In this document: one piece after another, positions 23,586 through 31,994 of the stretch
How positions within the stretch are numbered: the stretch's first letter is position 1
Layout of the letters: every line of letters starts with the position of its first letter
Source of the DNA: Acidobacteriaceae bacterium
GTDB taxonomy: Bacteria > Acidobacteriota > Terriglobia > Terriglobales > Acidobacteriaceae
Direction of reading: 5' to 3'
Assembly (NCBI GenBank): GCA_003134995.1
Contig: PLDC01000015.1
Location: 1-64,000, forward strand
Length of the DNA: 64,000 nt
Made by a program: the position numbers and the translations under genes
The notes under the pieces: generated by a model
Databases searched by the model: none
The model's input: the letters and a program-made list of their open reading frames with translations, nothing else
Told to the model about the DNA's origin: nothing

Positions 23586-24761
23586 ATGAAGACTAACTTG
23601 CTTTTGATGGCTGCTTTGTTGCCGGCTGTATGCGCGGTGATGTTGGGACAAACTGAGACTCGTCCGCGGGCGCGTGATTTGGGCGTGGAAGTGGGAGTGT
23701 TGCATGCTGGGCCGCTGAATGCGATCACGGATGTAGCGGGGGTGAAAGTTGGGCAGACTACGCTCATTCGCGGCGACAACATTCGCACTGGGGTTACGGC
23801 GATTTTGCCGCACGGGGGGAATCTTTATAAGGAGAGGGTGCCGGGCGCGGTTTTCTTGGGGAATGCTTACGGAAAACTTGCGGGATCGACGCAGGTGAAT
23901 GAAATGGGCGAGATTGAGTCGCCTATTCTGCTGACTGCTACGGATTCGGTGCCGAGGGTGGCGGATGCTGTGACTACCTACATGTTCAACCTCAAGGGGA
24001 ATGAGAATGTGCTGTCGGTGAATCCGTTAGTTGGCGAAACGAATGATGGTTATTTGAGCGATATTCGCTCGCGCCCGATTACTCCTGAAGATGTTTTTGC
24101 TGCGATCAATAACGCAAGTAGCGGCCCGGTGGAAGAAGGCGCGGTTGGCGCGGGAACCGGGACCATCGCTTTTTCCTGGAAGGGAGGGATTGGGACTTCG
24201 TCGCGGCGGCTGCCGGCTTCGCTGGGAGGGTACACGGTGGGTGTGTTGGTGCAGACGAATTTCGGCGGGAACCTTGTGATTGCTGGGGTTCCGGTTGGCA
24301 AGGAGTTGGGCAAGGTTTATCCGGAGGTTGCGTCGGCGGAGAAACATGCGCTGGGAGATTCTGCGCTGCCAACGCCGGATGGCTCTTGCATGATTGTGGT
24401 GGCGACGGATGCTCCGCTGGACCATCGAAATCTTAACCGGCTGGCGGCGCGAGCGATGCTGGGAATGGCGCGGACGGGATCGAGCGGGACTAATGGAAGC
24501 GGAGATTATGTGATTGCTTTTTCCAGCTCGCCGGATGTGCGAATTGTATTTGGCGAACCTGTGTATCGGCCTAAGGGGTTGTTGAGCAATGAGAGTATGT
24601 CTCCGTTGTTTGAAGCTGTGATTGAGGCTACGGAAGAGGCGATTTACAACTCGATGTTCCGGGCGCACGATGTGACTGGAAACGGGCATACGATTAAGGC
24701 TTTGCCGTTGCAGGAGACTGTTGAGTTGTTGAAGAAGCACAATGCTATTGCCGCGAAATGA
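23586..24761 (+). CDS. DmpA/BapA-type P1 peptidase (L-aminopeptidase/D-esterase family)
   Basis: 391 residues from Met at 23586, with a signal peptide (LLLMAALLPAVCAVMLGQ). The block ITDVAGVKVGQTTL is a family N-terminal signature; NNASSGPVEEGAVGAGTG and WKGGIGTSSR are typical inner motifs. GSCMIVVATDAPL contains the candidate self-processing nucleophile (Ser at residue 267 from this start), where the alpha and beta chains separate. ARTGSSGTNGSGDYVIAFS follows. Such enzymes cleave N-terminal residues from peptides and amides. Secretion to the periplasm is inferred. Confidence 0.85.
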   Translation: MKTNLLLMAALLPAVCAVMLGQTETRPRARDLGVEVGVLHAGPLNAITDVAGVKVGQTTLIRGDNIRTGVTAILPHGGNLYKERVPGAVFLGNAYGKLAGSTQVNEMGEIESPILLTATDSVPRVADAVTTYMFNLKGNENVLSVNPLVGETNDGYLSDIRSRPITPEDVFAAINNASSGPVEEGAVGAGTGTIAFSWKGGIGTSSRRLPASLGGYTVGVLVQTNFGGNLVIAGVPVGKELGKVYPEVASAEKHALGDSALPTPDGSCMIVVATDAPLDHRNLNRLAARAMLGMARTGSSGTNGSGDYVIAFSSSPDVRIVFGEPVYRPKGLLSNESMSPLFEAVIEATEEAIYNSMFRAHDVTGNGHTIKALPLQETVELLKKHNAIAAK

Positions 24762-25132
24762 ACAGCCACTGGGTGACATCTGACCTTGCGCCGCAATCCG
24801 ACCTCGTCCGATAATCAAACCAAATACCTACACGCTCTTTTACAATCGAAAAAGCCCAGCTAAGCGCAATCGATCCAGGATTTTGCAGTCAAGTTCTTTA
24901 GAATCAGGATTTTGCACGGATCAAAAGTGGATCGAGGTCCGTAACCAGCTGATTCAAAGGAATTAAGCGGATTACGTCCTAAATTTTTTACACCGGATTT
25001 GGATGCCAAAGGCGCACAGACCACAAGCCCGAGCCAACTATATTTTGCGTCGAGAATTGTGATTCGAACCTTAAGCAACACGCCCACGATTTGCGTTTCT
25101 CCTAATGTTCGCCTGAGCCTATACTCTTTTTC
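24762..25132. other. Gene-free stretch before recQ
   Basis: 371 bases with no gene that I support. Two CAGGATTTTGCA copies (around 24870 and 24905) and a GCGCAATCGATCC sequence are present. The region has lower GC content than its neighbours and probably contains the recQ promoter. Confidence 0.5.
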
Positions 25133-26668
25133 ATGGATGCGGAATCCGATCTGCTGACGCCTTTGCGGCGGTACTGGGGGTACAGCACGTTTCGTCCGCT
25201 GCAGGAGCGGATTGTGCGCAGCCTGCTGGCTGGGCACGACACGTGCGTGGTGATGCCGACCGGTGGGGGCAAATCACTGTGCTATCAGTTGCCGGCGGTG
25301 GTGTCGGATGGGACGGCGGTGGTGATTTCTCCGTTGATCGCGCTGATGCAGGATCAGGCGGCGCAGCTTGCGCAGATGGGGATTCCGGCGGCGGTGCTGA
25401 ACAGCACGCTTAGCGACGGCGAGCAGTCGAGTGTGATGAAGCGCGCGCGAGATGGCGCGTACCGGCTGCTTTATGTTTCGCCGGAGCGGATTGCTCGGGC
25501 CGATACGACGGGATGGTTGCAGCAGGTGCCGGTCGCATTTTTTGCAATCGATGAGGCGCACTGTATTTCAGAGTGGGGGCATGAGTTTCGTCCGGAATAC
25601 CGGCAGTTGAATAAGTTGCGGGCGAAGTTTCCGGATCGTCCGATTGCGGCCTTTACGGCGAGTGCTACGCGGCATGTGCGGCACGACATTCTGGCGCAAC
25701 TGCAATTGCGCGATCCCGATAAATATATTGCCAGCTTTTACCGGCCAAACCTGCGCTACCTGGTGCGCGAGTGTTCAGGGCTGGAACAGATGGAACTGTT
25801 AGTCAGCGCTCTTCGCAGCTACTCCGGGAGCAACGTGATTGTTTACTCTCCTACGATTAATCGAGTGGAAGAGACTGTGGATTTTCTGGGCGACCACGAC
25901 ATCGCCGCGGTGGGTTACCACGGAAAGATGGGAAGCGAGGAGCGGCGGCGGAATCAGGAACGATGGATGTCGGATGAAGTGCGGGTGCTCGTCGGGACGA
26001 TTGCTTTTGGGCTGGGCATTAACAAGGCTGCAGTGCGTGCGGTGATTCATTTGTCCTTGCCGAAGTCGATCGAGCAGTACTACCAGGAGGCGGGACGCGC
26101 GGGCCGCGACGGTTTGAGCGCGGATTGCGTTTTGTTGTGGCAGAAGAAAGACGCGGGGCTGCTGGGATTTTTTGCGAATCAGATTACGGATGCGGCCGAG
26201 CGCGAGCGAGCCTGGGAGCGGTACCGGATCATTCGGGAATTTGTGGAGTCGCGGCGGTGCCGGCATCGGCAGATTTGCGGGCATTTTGGCGAAGCTGCCA
26301 AGTGGGAGAACTGCGGTGCTTGCGATGTTTGCGGAAGCGCTGCGGACTGGATGACTGTGCCCGGCAAGTCCGCCGCCTTTCCTGAGAAGAAATCCCGGCC
26401 GCAGGTCTCCCTGGCACTCTCTGCTGTTAACGCGGAGGTACGTGAACATCTACGGGAGTGGAGACGGATCACCGCGAAGGAACAGGGCGTTCCCGCATAC
26501 ATCGTTTTGCACGATGCGACTCTGGATGAGATCTGCCGCGTCCGGCCCGCCTCGATTACTGACCTGCTGAGCGTCTCGGGCATCGGTGAGAGGAAGGCGG
26601 ACACATACGGCCATGGCATACTCGGCGTTCTTCGCCGTTACCGCGATAACGGCGTGGCTCGCGTTTGA
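25133..26668 (+). CDS. RecQ-family ATP-dependent DNA helicase
   Basis: 511 residues. Walker A PTGGGKS (about 42-48), DEAH box DEAHCISEW (about 140), helicase C domain with YYQEAGRAGRDG, then a zinc-binding region (CRHRQICGHFGE and CGACDVC, about 375-405) and an HRDC-like C-terminus (LSVSGIGERKADTYG). RecQ unwinds DNA in 3'-5' direction and acts in fork repair and recombination. The winged-helix part between zinc region and HRDC looks shortened, as in small RecQ proteins; the total length is at the low end of the family. The retron lies directly downstream in convergent orientation. Confidence 0.92.
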   Translation: MDAESDLLTPLRRYWGYSTFRPLQERIVRSLLAGHDTCVVMPTGGGKSLCYQLPAVVSDGTAVVISPLIALMQDQAAQLAQMGIPAAVLNSTLSDGEQSSVMKRARDGAYRLLYVSPERIARADTTGWLQQVPVAFFAIDEAHCISEWGHEFRPEYRQLNKLRAKFPDRPIAAFTASATRHVRHDILAQLQLRDPDKYIASFYRPNLRYLVRECSGLEQMELLVSALRSYSGSNVIVYSPTINRVEETVDFLGDHDIAAVGYHGKMGSEERRRNQERWMSDEVRVLVGTIAFGLGINKAAVRAVIHLSLPKSIEQYYQEAGRAGRDGLSADCVLLWQKKDAGLLGFFANQITDAAERERAWERYRIIREFVESRRCRHRQICGHFGEAAKWENCGACDVCGSAADWMTVPGKSAAFPEKKSRPQVSLALSAVNAEVREHLREWRRITAKEQGVPAYIVLHDATLDEICRVRPASITDLLSVSGIGERKADTYGHGILGVLRRYRDNGVARV

Positions 26669-26706
26669 CGTGATGCTCGACGCCTGCTAGGAGGCCCACC
26701 AGCGGC

Positions 26707-27492
26707 TTAGGTCTTCCAGGTTTCTCCGGAATCAAAGTCCAGTGTGTACTTCCGTTGTAGAGACACCAGAAAAGCAGGCTCAATCGAACGCAGGTACGAA
26801 ATCCATCCCCGAAGGCTGGCGACCTCATGCGGGTCTAGTTCTCGGCGCTTGAGTTTCCATACCAGCGACTTGAGAACACGCTTCTTGTGCCGTCCTATGG
26901 AAATCTTTCGGTCCGAGGTCAGCACCAAGCCGGCCGCCAGCCGCCTACGTTTGCGGGAGGAAAACACAGTTTTTTCCTCGTTTATCCTTAGGATCGGAGG
27001 GCCCCCGCCTTGCAAGGATTCCCGAAGTTCCTGCAGAACGCCCTCGAGTACGTTCGGACGATTAGTGGAGAAATAAAGGTCGTCGGCATACCGAGAATAG
27101 GCAACTTCCATCGCTTCTACCCTGCGCGACCAAGATTCATCGAACCCAAACATAATTGCGTTCGACAGCTGAGGGGAGGTCGGAGCACCTATCGTCAATG
27201 AATCGCCGCGGAGCAAGTAGTTGTGGCCAACGTGTCTCTCGGCATTTCTCCTGATACTAGACCCGACCCGATAAGCTGTGGCAGCCTCGTGAACAGGCAG
27301 TCGCATCAGCACATTCTGGAGTAACCAGCCCTGAACGAGCTTCAACTCCCTCGCCGGGTGATGGATCGTCCTGAGACCGCCGGTCTTCTTGGGAATCGTA
27401 TATACCTTGTAGCGATGCGATGCTGTAGTGGCTAGCTTTATCAGAAATGCTGCGGGCAGGGCGAGCCTCTTGGCGGCCTGTTCGAGTATCAT
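26707..27492 (-). CDS. Retron-type reverse transcriptase lacking motif A
   Basis: 261 residues. Retron RT blocks are clear: YKVYTIPKKTGGLRTI (28-43), LKLVQGWL (50-57), the RNAERHVGHNYLL block (82-94), GAPTSPQLSN (102-111, motif B), YSRYADDLYFS (132-142, motif C with catalytic Asp pair), GLVLTSDRKISIGR and LRGWISYL. Between HNYLL and LTIGAPTSP only four residues (RGDS) remain, where E. coli Ec86 RT has about 40 including the motif A Asp (DLEDFFPS type). The first catalytic Asp is therefore missing and the enzyme is probably inactive, unless the gap is an assembly error. The start codon overlaps the effector stop by ATGA. A retron RT normally makes msDNA from the neighbouring ncRNA. Confidence 0.85.
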   Translation of the reverse strand: MILEQAAKRLALPAAFLIKLATTASHRYKVYTIPKKTGGLRTIHHPARELKLVQGWLLQNVLMRLPVHEAATAYRVGSSIRRNAERHVGHNYLLRGDSLTIGAPTSPQLSNAIMFGFDESWSRRVEAMEVAYSRYADDLYFSTNRPNVLEGVLQELRESLQGGGPPILRINEEKTVFSSRKRRRLAAGLVLTSDRKISIGRHKKRVLKSLVWKLKRRELDPHEVASLRGWISYLRSIEPAFLVSLQRKYTLDFDSGETWKT

Positions 27493-28395
27493 GGGGCCAC
27501 CTCCGGCAGGGCATCGTAGAGATCCCTGGAATATTTTTGGTAGAAGAACTGGACCTGCGCGAATACTCGTTCTATCTCAAGGTGCTCTATCTCCACGAGG
27601 GCGACACCGGGTACCGTCGTAAAGTACTCAGTTTCCTGATTCCTTTGAATAAACTTCGCAGCGAGCAAGATCCTGAGTAGATGCTTTAGTTCTTGTTTTT
27701 TGGGGCTCCCTCCGAAGCACGCACGAAGGACATAGCTTAGGGTCTTGAGGTCCGCTAGGCGAAGTAGCCTGAGAACCTCGAATACGACCAATAGCTTTTG
27801 CTTGAAGTTTGACTGTCCGAACGCCTGGTACGGAAGGCGTTCGCGATGCGCGGGCCACTTAACTCGTTCCCTCAGACGCTGCCCAACCGGAGTGAAGTCG
27901 GCCTCATTGAGGAGGAGAGTGGGTTTCAAGAATGAAACGGAGCTTATGGTGTCGATGGGGCCGAGGTTGAGAAACGAGTCCGTCGTCTGAAGGAGCAACG
28001 GATTTATTACCAGCGTCTTCTCCCGGACTACCTTGGAGTTAGCGAAGAAGCCTGCCTCAGCAAAGGATCCCGGACTTTCAGGAAAAATTAGAACGCAATC
28101 CGCAATATCGGCGATAACCGTTTCGAACTTGGCGAGATTAACAAAGCTCCTGCCCTCCCCGGCGAAGTTATCTTTTAGGGCTTCCTCGGCCACTAGGCAA
28201 ATGAACTCTGGAAGATTCGCCTCGGACCATTCGATGAACTGCTTCCGGAGGGAGTTTTCCCCTCCATCAAGCTTTCCCCCCACAGACAAACATGATGAAG
28301 CGATTCTTACGGTGGTAGACGCTCTTTTCCTCGAAGATCCGACGCAGGGATCTCATCAACTGCTTCCCAGCATCGTTGGAAAACAATTCGCTCAT
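27489..28395 (-). pseudogene. Retron effector, nucleoside deoxyribosyltransferase-like plus winged helix, frameshifted
   Basis: The coding frame 27489-28289 shows CVLIFPESPGSFAEAGFF, the signature of NDT-like effectors of retrons of the Ec86 (type II-A) group, and a C-terminal winged-helix-like part (LKHLLRILLAAKFIQRN). The matching N-terminus is in another frame: ATG at 28395 reads MSELFSNDAG, then RKNRFIMFVCGG, and the FVCGGKLDGGENS join is restored if one base is removed from the C6 run (plus strand 28276-28281; G6 on the gene strand). About 301 residues result. Without correction, the ribosome reads TGA ten bases later. A homopolymer error, phase variation or slippage at GGGGGGAAAG are all possible. 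The stop overlaps the RT start. Confidence 0.75.
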
Positions 28396-28403
28396 AGGTC
28401 GAG

Positions 28404-28584
28404 CGCGTCTTACTCGAGCGTGGGCGGAGAGACAAATCCGTCCGACCCCGTAGGGCGAGCAGAGCGAGTAGGACGGATTTGGCTCTCCGCCCTATAGAAT
28501 CCCGCTCAATGCGGAACAGCCTGGCTGAACACCCGGCATTAGAGTCTGATCGCTAACATCACGAAAAAACTCAGCTAAGACGCG
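28404..28584 (-). ncRNA. Candidate retron msr-msd RNA
   Basis: Located directly upstream of the effector start, as in Ec86-type retrons. a1 (CGCGTCTTA, complement of 28576-28584) pairs with a2 (TAAGACGCG, complement of 28404-28412), 9 bp. a1 is followed by GC, giving CTTAGC as in Ec86, where the G is the branching nucleotide. The msr part holds a hairpin AATGC...GCATT, and GCATTGA also occurs in Ec86 RNA. The msd part is a long stem: GGGCGGAGAG and CAAATCCGTCC pair with GGACGGATTTG and CTCTCCGCCC (plus strand 28422-28443 with 28471-28492), 21 bp with one mismatch and a 27-base loop. Length is about 180 nt, similar to known retron RNAs. Confidence 0.75.
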
Positions 28585-28650
28585 AGTTCATGGTGCTTAC
28601 GCCCGGCGCGGGCGTCAAAGAGAAAATGCGAGGCTACCTTGCAATCTAGA

Positions 28651-30042
28651 TTAGAGCAGGCTTAAAACTTGCTTGGCTGCTTCCTGGCCCGAGCGGACGC
28701 AGTCGGGGATTCCGATGCCGCGGAAGCCGTTGCCGGCTAGGGCTAGGCCGGGCAGTTGCGGCCGGAGGCGTTCGATCCGGTCGAGGCGCTCGAGATGGCC
28801 AACGCCGTACTGGGCCATAGCAGACTTCCATTTGTAAACGCGGGCGAAAAGTGGCGCGGCACGGAGGCGGAGAATCTGCTGTAGCTCATTGCGGACTATG
28901 GCGATGATGGCGTCGTCGGAGAGCTGCCAGATATTTTCGGCGTTGGAGCCGGCGAAGAAGCAACGCAGAAGGGCGCGGTCGTCAGGGGCGCGGTGAGGGA
29001 ATTTGTTGTGAACGAAGGTTGCGGCCAACAGGCGTTTGCCCTCGTTGCGCGGGACTAGAAATCCGAAACCGGGTGGCAGCGATTGTCGTACATCGCGATC
29101 GTAGCCGAGGCCGACCGTGATGGAAGAACTGTAGCCGATGGCGGCTAGTTCGGTGGAGAGTTCAGGGTTGCAGACGGACAGAACATGCGCGGCGGCGCGC
29201 GCGGGTAGGGCGAGGATGATGGCATTGAAGTGATCGGATTTCAAGCCTGCCGATACGCTCCAGCCTCCGGTGCGAGGTTGAATGGACTGCACCGGAGTGT
29301 TGGTGAGCAAGGACGCTTGGTTCAGCCGCGGCACGATAGTTTCAACGAGCTGCTGCATGCCCTTCTTGAGAGAAGTAAAAAGTGGCGGGGTGGGGTTATT
29401 CGCCGGGCGCTGCATTTTTTTTCTACCGGCGAGCATGGCGCGGCCGAGACTGCCGTGAGTGCGCTCCATTTCGGCGAAGCGGGGAAGCACGGCGCGGACG
29501 CTGAGGCTGTTGGCTTCGCCTCCGTAGACGCCGGAAAGGAGCGGATCGGCCAGGCGGTCGACCATTTCGCTTCCGTAGTGGCGCTCGACTAGCGAAGCTA
29601 CGCTTTCGTCGGCTCCTAGAGGGCGTGGCGGATGGAGTAGCTCACGGGCCATGCGGAGTTTGGTGGTCCAGGAAAAGAGCGGCGAGAGTCCGGTGGGCAG
29701 GATTTTCGTCGGGACCATGAACATGAGTCCGTCGGGGATGGGGATAAGTTGGCCGCGGACCAGGATGTAGGTTTTACGGTCGGCATCGTTCGAGCCGATT
29801 AGCTGATCGCCGAGTCCGAGTGCGCGGCAGAGATCAGCGGCCCATGGCTTTTCACTGATGAAGGAGTCGGGTCCAGCTTCGACGATGCAGTCGTGGATGT
29901 GCTCGGTGCGGAGGACGCCGCCGAGTTGTGGCGAGGATTCGTACAAAGTGTATTCGAGGACTCCGGCGCGGCGATGCTCTTCGAGAGCGAAAGCAGCGGC
30001 GAGTCCGGAAATGCCACCGCCGATGATGGCGATGCGAGTCAT
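28651..30042 (-). CDS. hemG: Protoporphyrinogen/coproporphyrinogen oxidase (HemY class)
   Basis: 463 residues. The N-terminal FAD site IAIIGGGISGLAAA is followed by LYESSPQLGG; the C-terminal FAD loop is LPGLALAGNGFRGIGIPDC. It oxidises protoporphyrinogen IX (or coproporphyrinogen III) with oxygen in haem synthesis and is membrane-associated. The start ATG overlaps the hemE stop (ATGA, 30039-30042), so the two are co-translated. This is the oxygen-dependent HemY class and not the flavodoxin-like HemG of E. coli. Whether the route goes through protoporphyrin or coproporphyrin cannot be told from this window. Confidence 0.88.
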   Translation of the reverse strand: MTRIAIIGGGISGLAAAFALEEHRRAGVLEYTLYESSPQLGGVLRTEHIHDCIVEAGPDSFISEKPWAADLCRALGLGDQLIGSNDADRKTYILVRGQLIPIPDGLMFMVPTKILPTGLSPLFSWTTKLRMARELLHPPRPLGADESVASLVERHYGSEMVDRLADPLLSGVYGGEANSLSVRAVLPRFAEMERTHGSLGRAMLAGRKKMQRPANNPTPPLFTSLKKGMQQLVETIVPRLNQASLLTNTPVQSIQPRTGGWSVSAGLKSDHFNAIILALPARAAAHVLSVCNPELSTELAAIGYSSSITVGLGYDRDVRQSLPPGFGFLVPRNEGKRLLAATFVHNKFPHRAPDDRALLRCFFAGSNAENIWQLSDDAIIAIVRNELQQILRLRAAPLFARVYKWKSAMAQYGVGHLERLDRIERLRPQLPGLALAGNGFRGIGIPDCVRSGQEAAKQVLSLL

Positions 30043-31148
30043 GAACGCGGGCTTCGGGCTTCGGCTTTCGGCTTTCGGCCTGCGGCTTGAAGTTCGCGAG
30101 TGTTGGCGGCAGCGAGAGCCGCGGAATAATCTTGCACCAGCCGAGCTAAGTTCTTCACGTTTTCCACCGGCGTTTCAGGCAGGATGCCGTGGCCTAGATT
30201 GAAGATGTGGCCGGGACGTGCGGCGGCGAGTTTAAGAATATGTTCGGCGCGAGTCTTGAGTTCCTTCCAATCTGCGAACAGCAAGATGGGATCGAGATTG
30301 CCTTGCACCGCGCAACGATATTCCAGGTTGCGCCAGCCAATGTCGAGCGGGATGCGCCAATCGAGGCCGATCACTTCGGCTCCGGTTTCATTCATTGCGG
30401 GCAGCAGCGTGGCACTGTCGGTGCCGAAATAAATGATGGGCGCGCCGGTCTTCTGCAAACTCCGGACGAGGCTGGTTACATGCGGCAAGACGTAACGGCG
30501 GTAGTCTTCCACGCTCAGGCAGCCGACCCAACTATCAAAAATCTGAATGACGTCAGCCCCGGCGTGCACCTGAGCGGCAGAATACTCAGCGGTGACGGCG
30601 ACCAGCTTTCGCATTAGCTCGTCCCAATCAGCGGGCGAGTTGTACATCATCTTTTTCGCGTGGAGGTAGTGGCGGGAGCCGCCCCCTTCGATCATGTAGC
30701 TGGCGAGCGTGAAGGGAGCTCCGCAAAATCCGATGACGGGAATTTTTCCGGCAAAATGTTTTGCGACTTGGCTCACGGCTTCGGAGACATAGCCTAAGTC
30801 GGCGGCATGGTCGGTGCGGAGTTGGGCTATGTCTTCGTGGCTGCGGACAGGCCTTTCGATGACGGGGCCTTCGCCAGCCGAGAAATGAAAGGGCAGGCCC
30901 ATGACCTCGAGCGGAAGCAGCAGATCGGCGAAAATTATGGCGGCGTCGACGCCGAGAAACTCAGCCGCGGTGAAGGTGACTTCAGCGGCGAGTTCCGGTT
31001 TCTTGCAGATTTCGAGTAGCGAATGCTGCTTGCGAACAGCGCGGTACTCGGGCATGTAACGTCCGGCCTGGCGCATGAACCAGACTGGAGTGCGCTCGAC
31101 GGGTTGAGACTTGCAGGCGCGGACAAAGAGTGAATTAGGCGCAGACAT
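30039..31148 (-). CDS. hemE: Uroporphyrinogen decarboxylase
   Basis: 369 residues. N-terminal PVWFMRQAGRYMPEYR is the family signature with the substrate-binding Arg. HemE decarboxylates uroporphyrinogen III to coproporphyrinogen III in the cytosol. FCGAPFTLASYMIEGGGS and NLGHGILPET are also conserved. The family is usually about 345-355 residues; the surplus at the C-terminus (after ANTRELQ) is encoded by the GGCTTTC heptamer run and is not conserved. It overlaps the downstream hemG by four bases. Confidence 0.95.
   Translation of the reverse strand: MSAPNSLFVRACKSQPVERTPVWFMRQAGRYMPEYRAVRKQHSLLEICKKPELAAEVTFTAAEFLGVDAAIIFADLLLPLEVMGLPFHFSAGEGPVIERPVRSHEDIAQLRTDHAADLGYVSEAVSQVAKHFAGKIPVIGFCGAPFTLASYMIEGGGSRHYLHAKKMMYNSPADWDELMRKLVAVTAEYSAAQVHAGADVIQIFDSWVGCLSVEDYRRYVLPHVTSLVRSLQKTGAPIIYFGTDSATLLPAMNETGAEVIGLDWRIPLDIGWRNLEYRCAVQGNLDPILLFADWKELKTRAEHILKLAAARPGHIFNLGHGILPETPVENVKNLARLVQDYSAALAAANTRELQAAGRKPKAEARSPRS
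30048..30092. repeat. Heptamer repeat (GGCTTTC/GGGCTTC type) at the hemE-hemG junction
   Basis: Units GGGCTTC, GGGCTTC, GGCTTTC, GGCTTTC, GGCCTGC translated in frame as the last residues of HemE. Confidence 0.8.
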
Positions 31149-31283
31149 GGACCGACTACTGTAGCATTTTTGCGGGAAGGCATGCGCGCCAGGGAGTCGC
31201 TGGTGTGCGAGACTAATGAGGATGAAATTGTCATTAACCTCGCAGGCGTTCGCCGATCAGAAAATCTACAAGGCTGGAAATGA

Positions 31284-31994
31284 ATGAGCGAAAGAGCAAT
31301 CGTCAAAGAGAAAGTGGAACTTGCGGTAGCGGATGGAACTCGGATGGCGGCCTACGTGGCTCGTCAGGGGCACGGCGGGCCGCATCCCGGACTGCTTGTG
31401 TTTCAGGAAGCATTTGGAGTTAACCATCATATCCGGAATGTGACTGAACGATTTGCCGCGGAGGGATATGTCGCAATTGCTCCGGAGCTCTTTCACCGGA
31501 CAGCGCCAGGATTTGAGGGCAGCTATACCGACTTTGATTCAGTGAGACCGCATGTGCAGGCGGTGACCGTGGAGACGGCGGAGTTGGACGTGCGATCGGC
31601 TTACGAATGGCTGCGTTCGAATGAGCGCGTACGAGCGAACGAGATTTCGAGCATTGGATTCTGCATGGGTGGCCGCGTTTCATTTATTGCCAACGGCGTG
31701 GTTGCGCTGCGGGCTGCAGTTTCGTTTTACGGAGGAGGAATCGCTCCTGGCTTGCTGGATCGCGCGTCGACGCTGCAAGGGCCGTCGCTTTTTATCTGGG
31801 GCGGATTGGATAAGCACATTACGCCTGAGCATCGGAAGGCCGTGACTGACGCCTTGACAGCACAGCAGAAAAGTTATGTGAATGTCGAGTTCTCTCGCGC
31901 CGATCATGGATTCTTCTGCGACGAACGTGCGGCGTATGAACCGCACTCGGCGCGGCAAGCGTGGGCCTTGACCCTGGAGTTTCTGCGGTCGTGA
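31284..31994 (+). CDS. Dienelactone hydrolase family protein
   Basis: 236 residues with a catalytic Cys127 (GFCMGG), Asp176 (GGLDKHI) and His208 (ADHGFF), the triad of dienelactone hydrolases/carboxymethylenebutenolidases. The length matches the family. Such enzymes hydrolyse dienelactones in aromatic degradation or other small esters; no degradation genes are near, so the substrate is unknown. The next gene starts at GTG within its stop (GTGA, 31991-31994). Confidence 0.9.
   Translation: MSERAIVKEKVELAVADGTRMAAYVARQGHGGPHPGLLVFQEAFGVNHHIRNVTERFAAEGYVAIAPELFHRTAPGFEGSYTDFDSVRPHVQAVTVETAELDVRSAYEWLRSNERVRANEISSIGFCMGGRVSFIANGVVALRAAVSFYGGGIAPGLLDRASTLQGPSLFIWGGLDKHITPEHRKAVTDALTAQQKSYVNVEFSRADHGFFCDERAAYEPHSARQAWALTLEFLRS

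Noticed and set aside
28033-28497. Plus-strand frame opposite the retron effector and msd
   Set aside because: Shadow frame; the minus-strand reading has RT/effector motifs and RNA structure.
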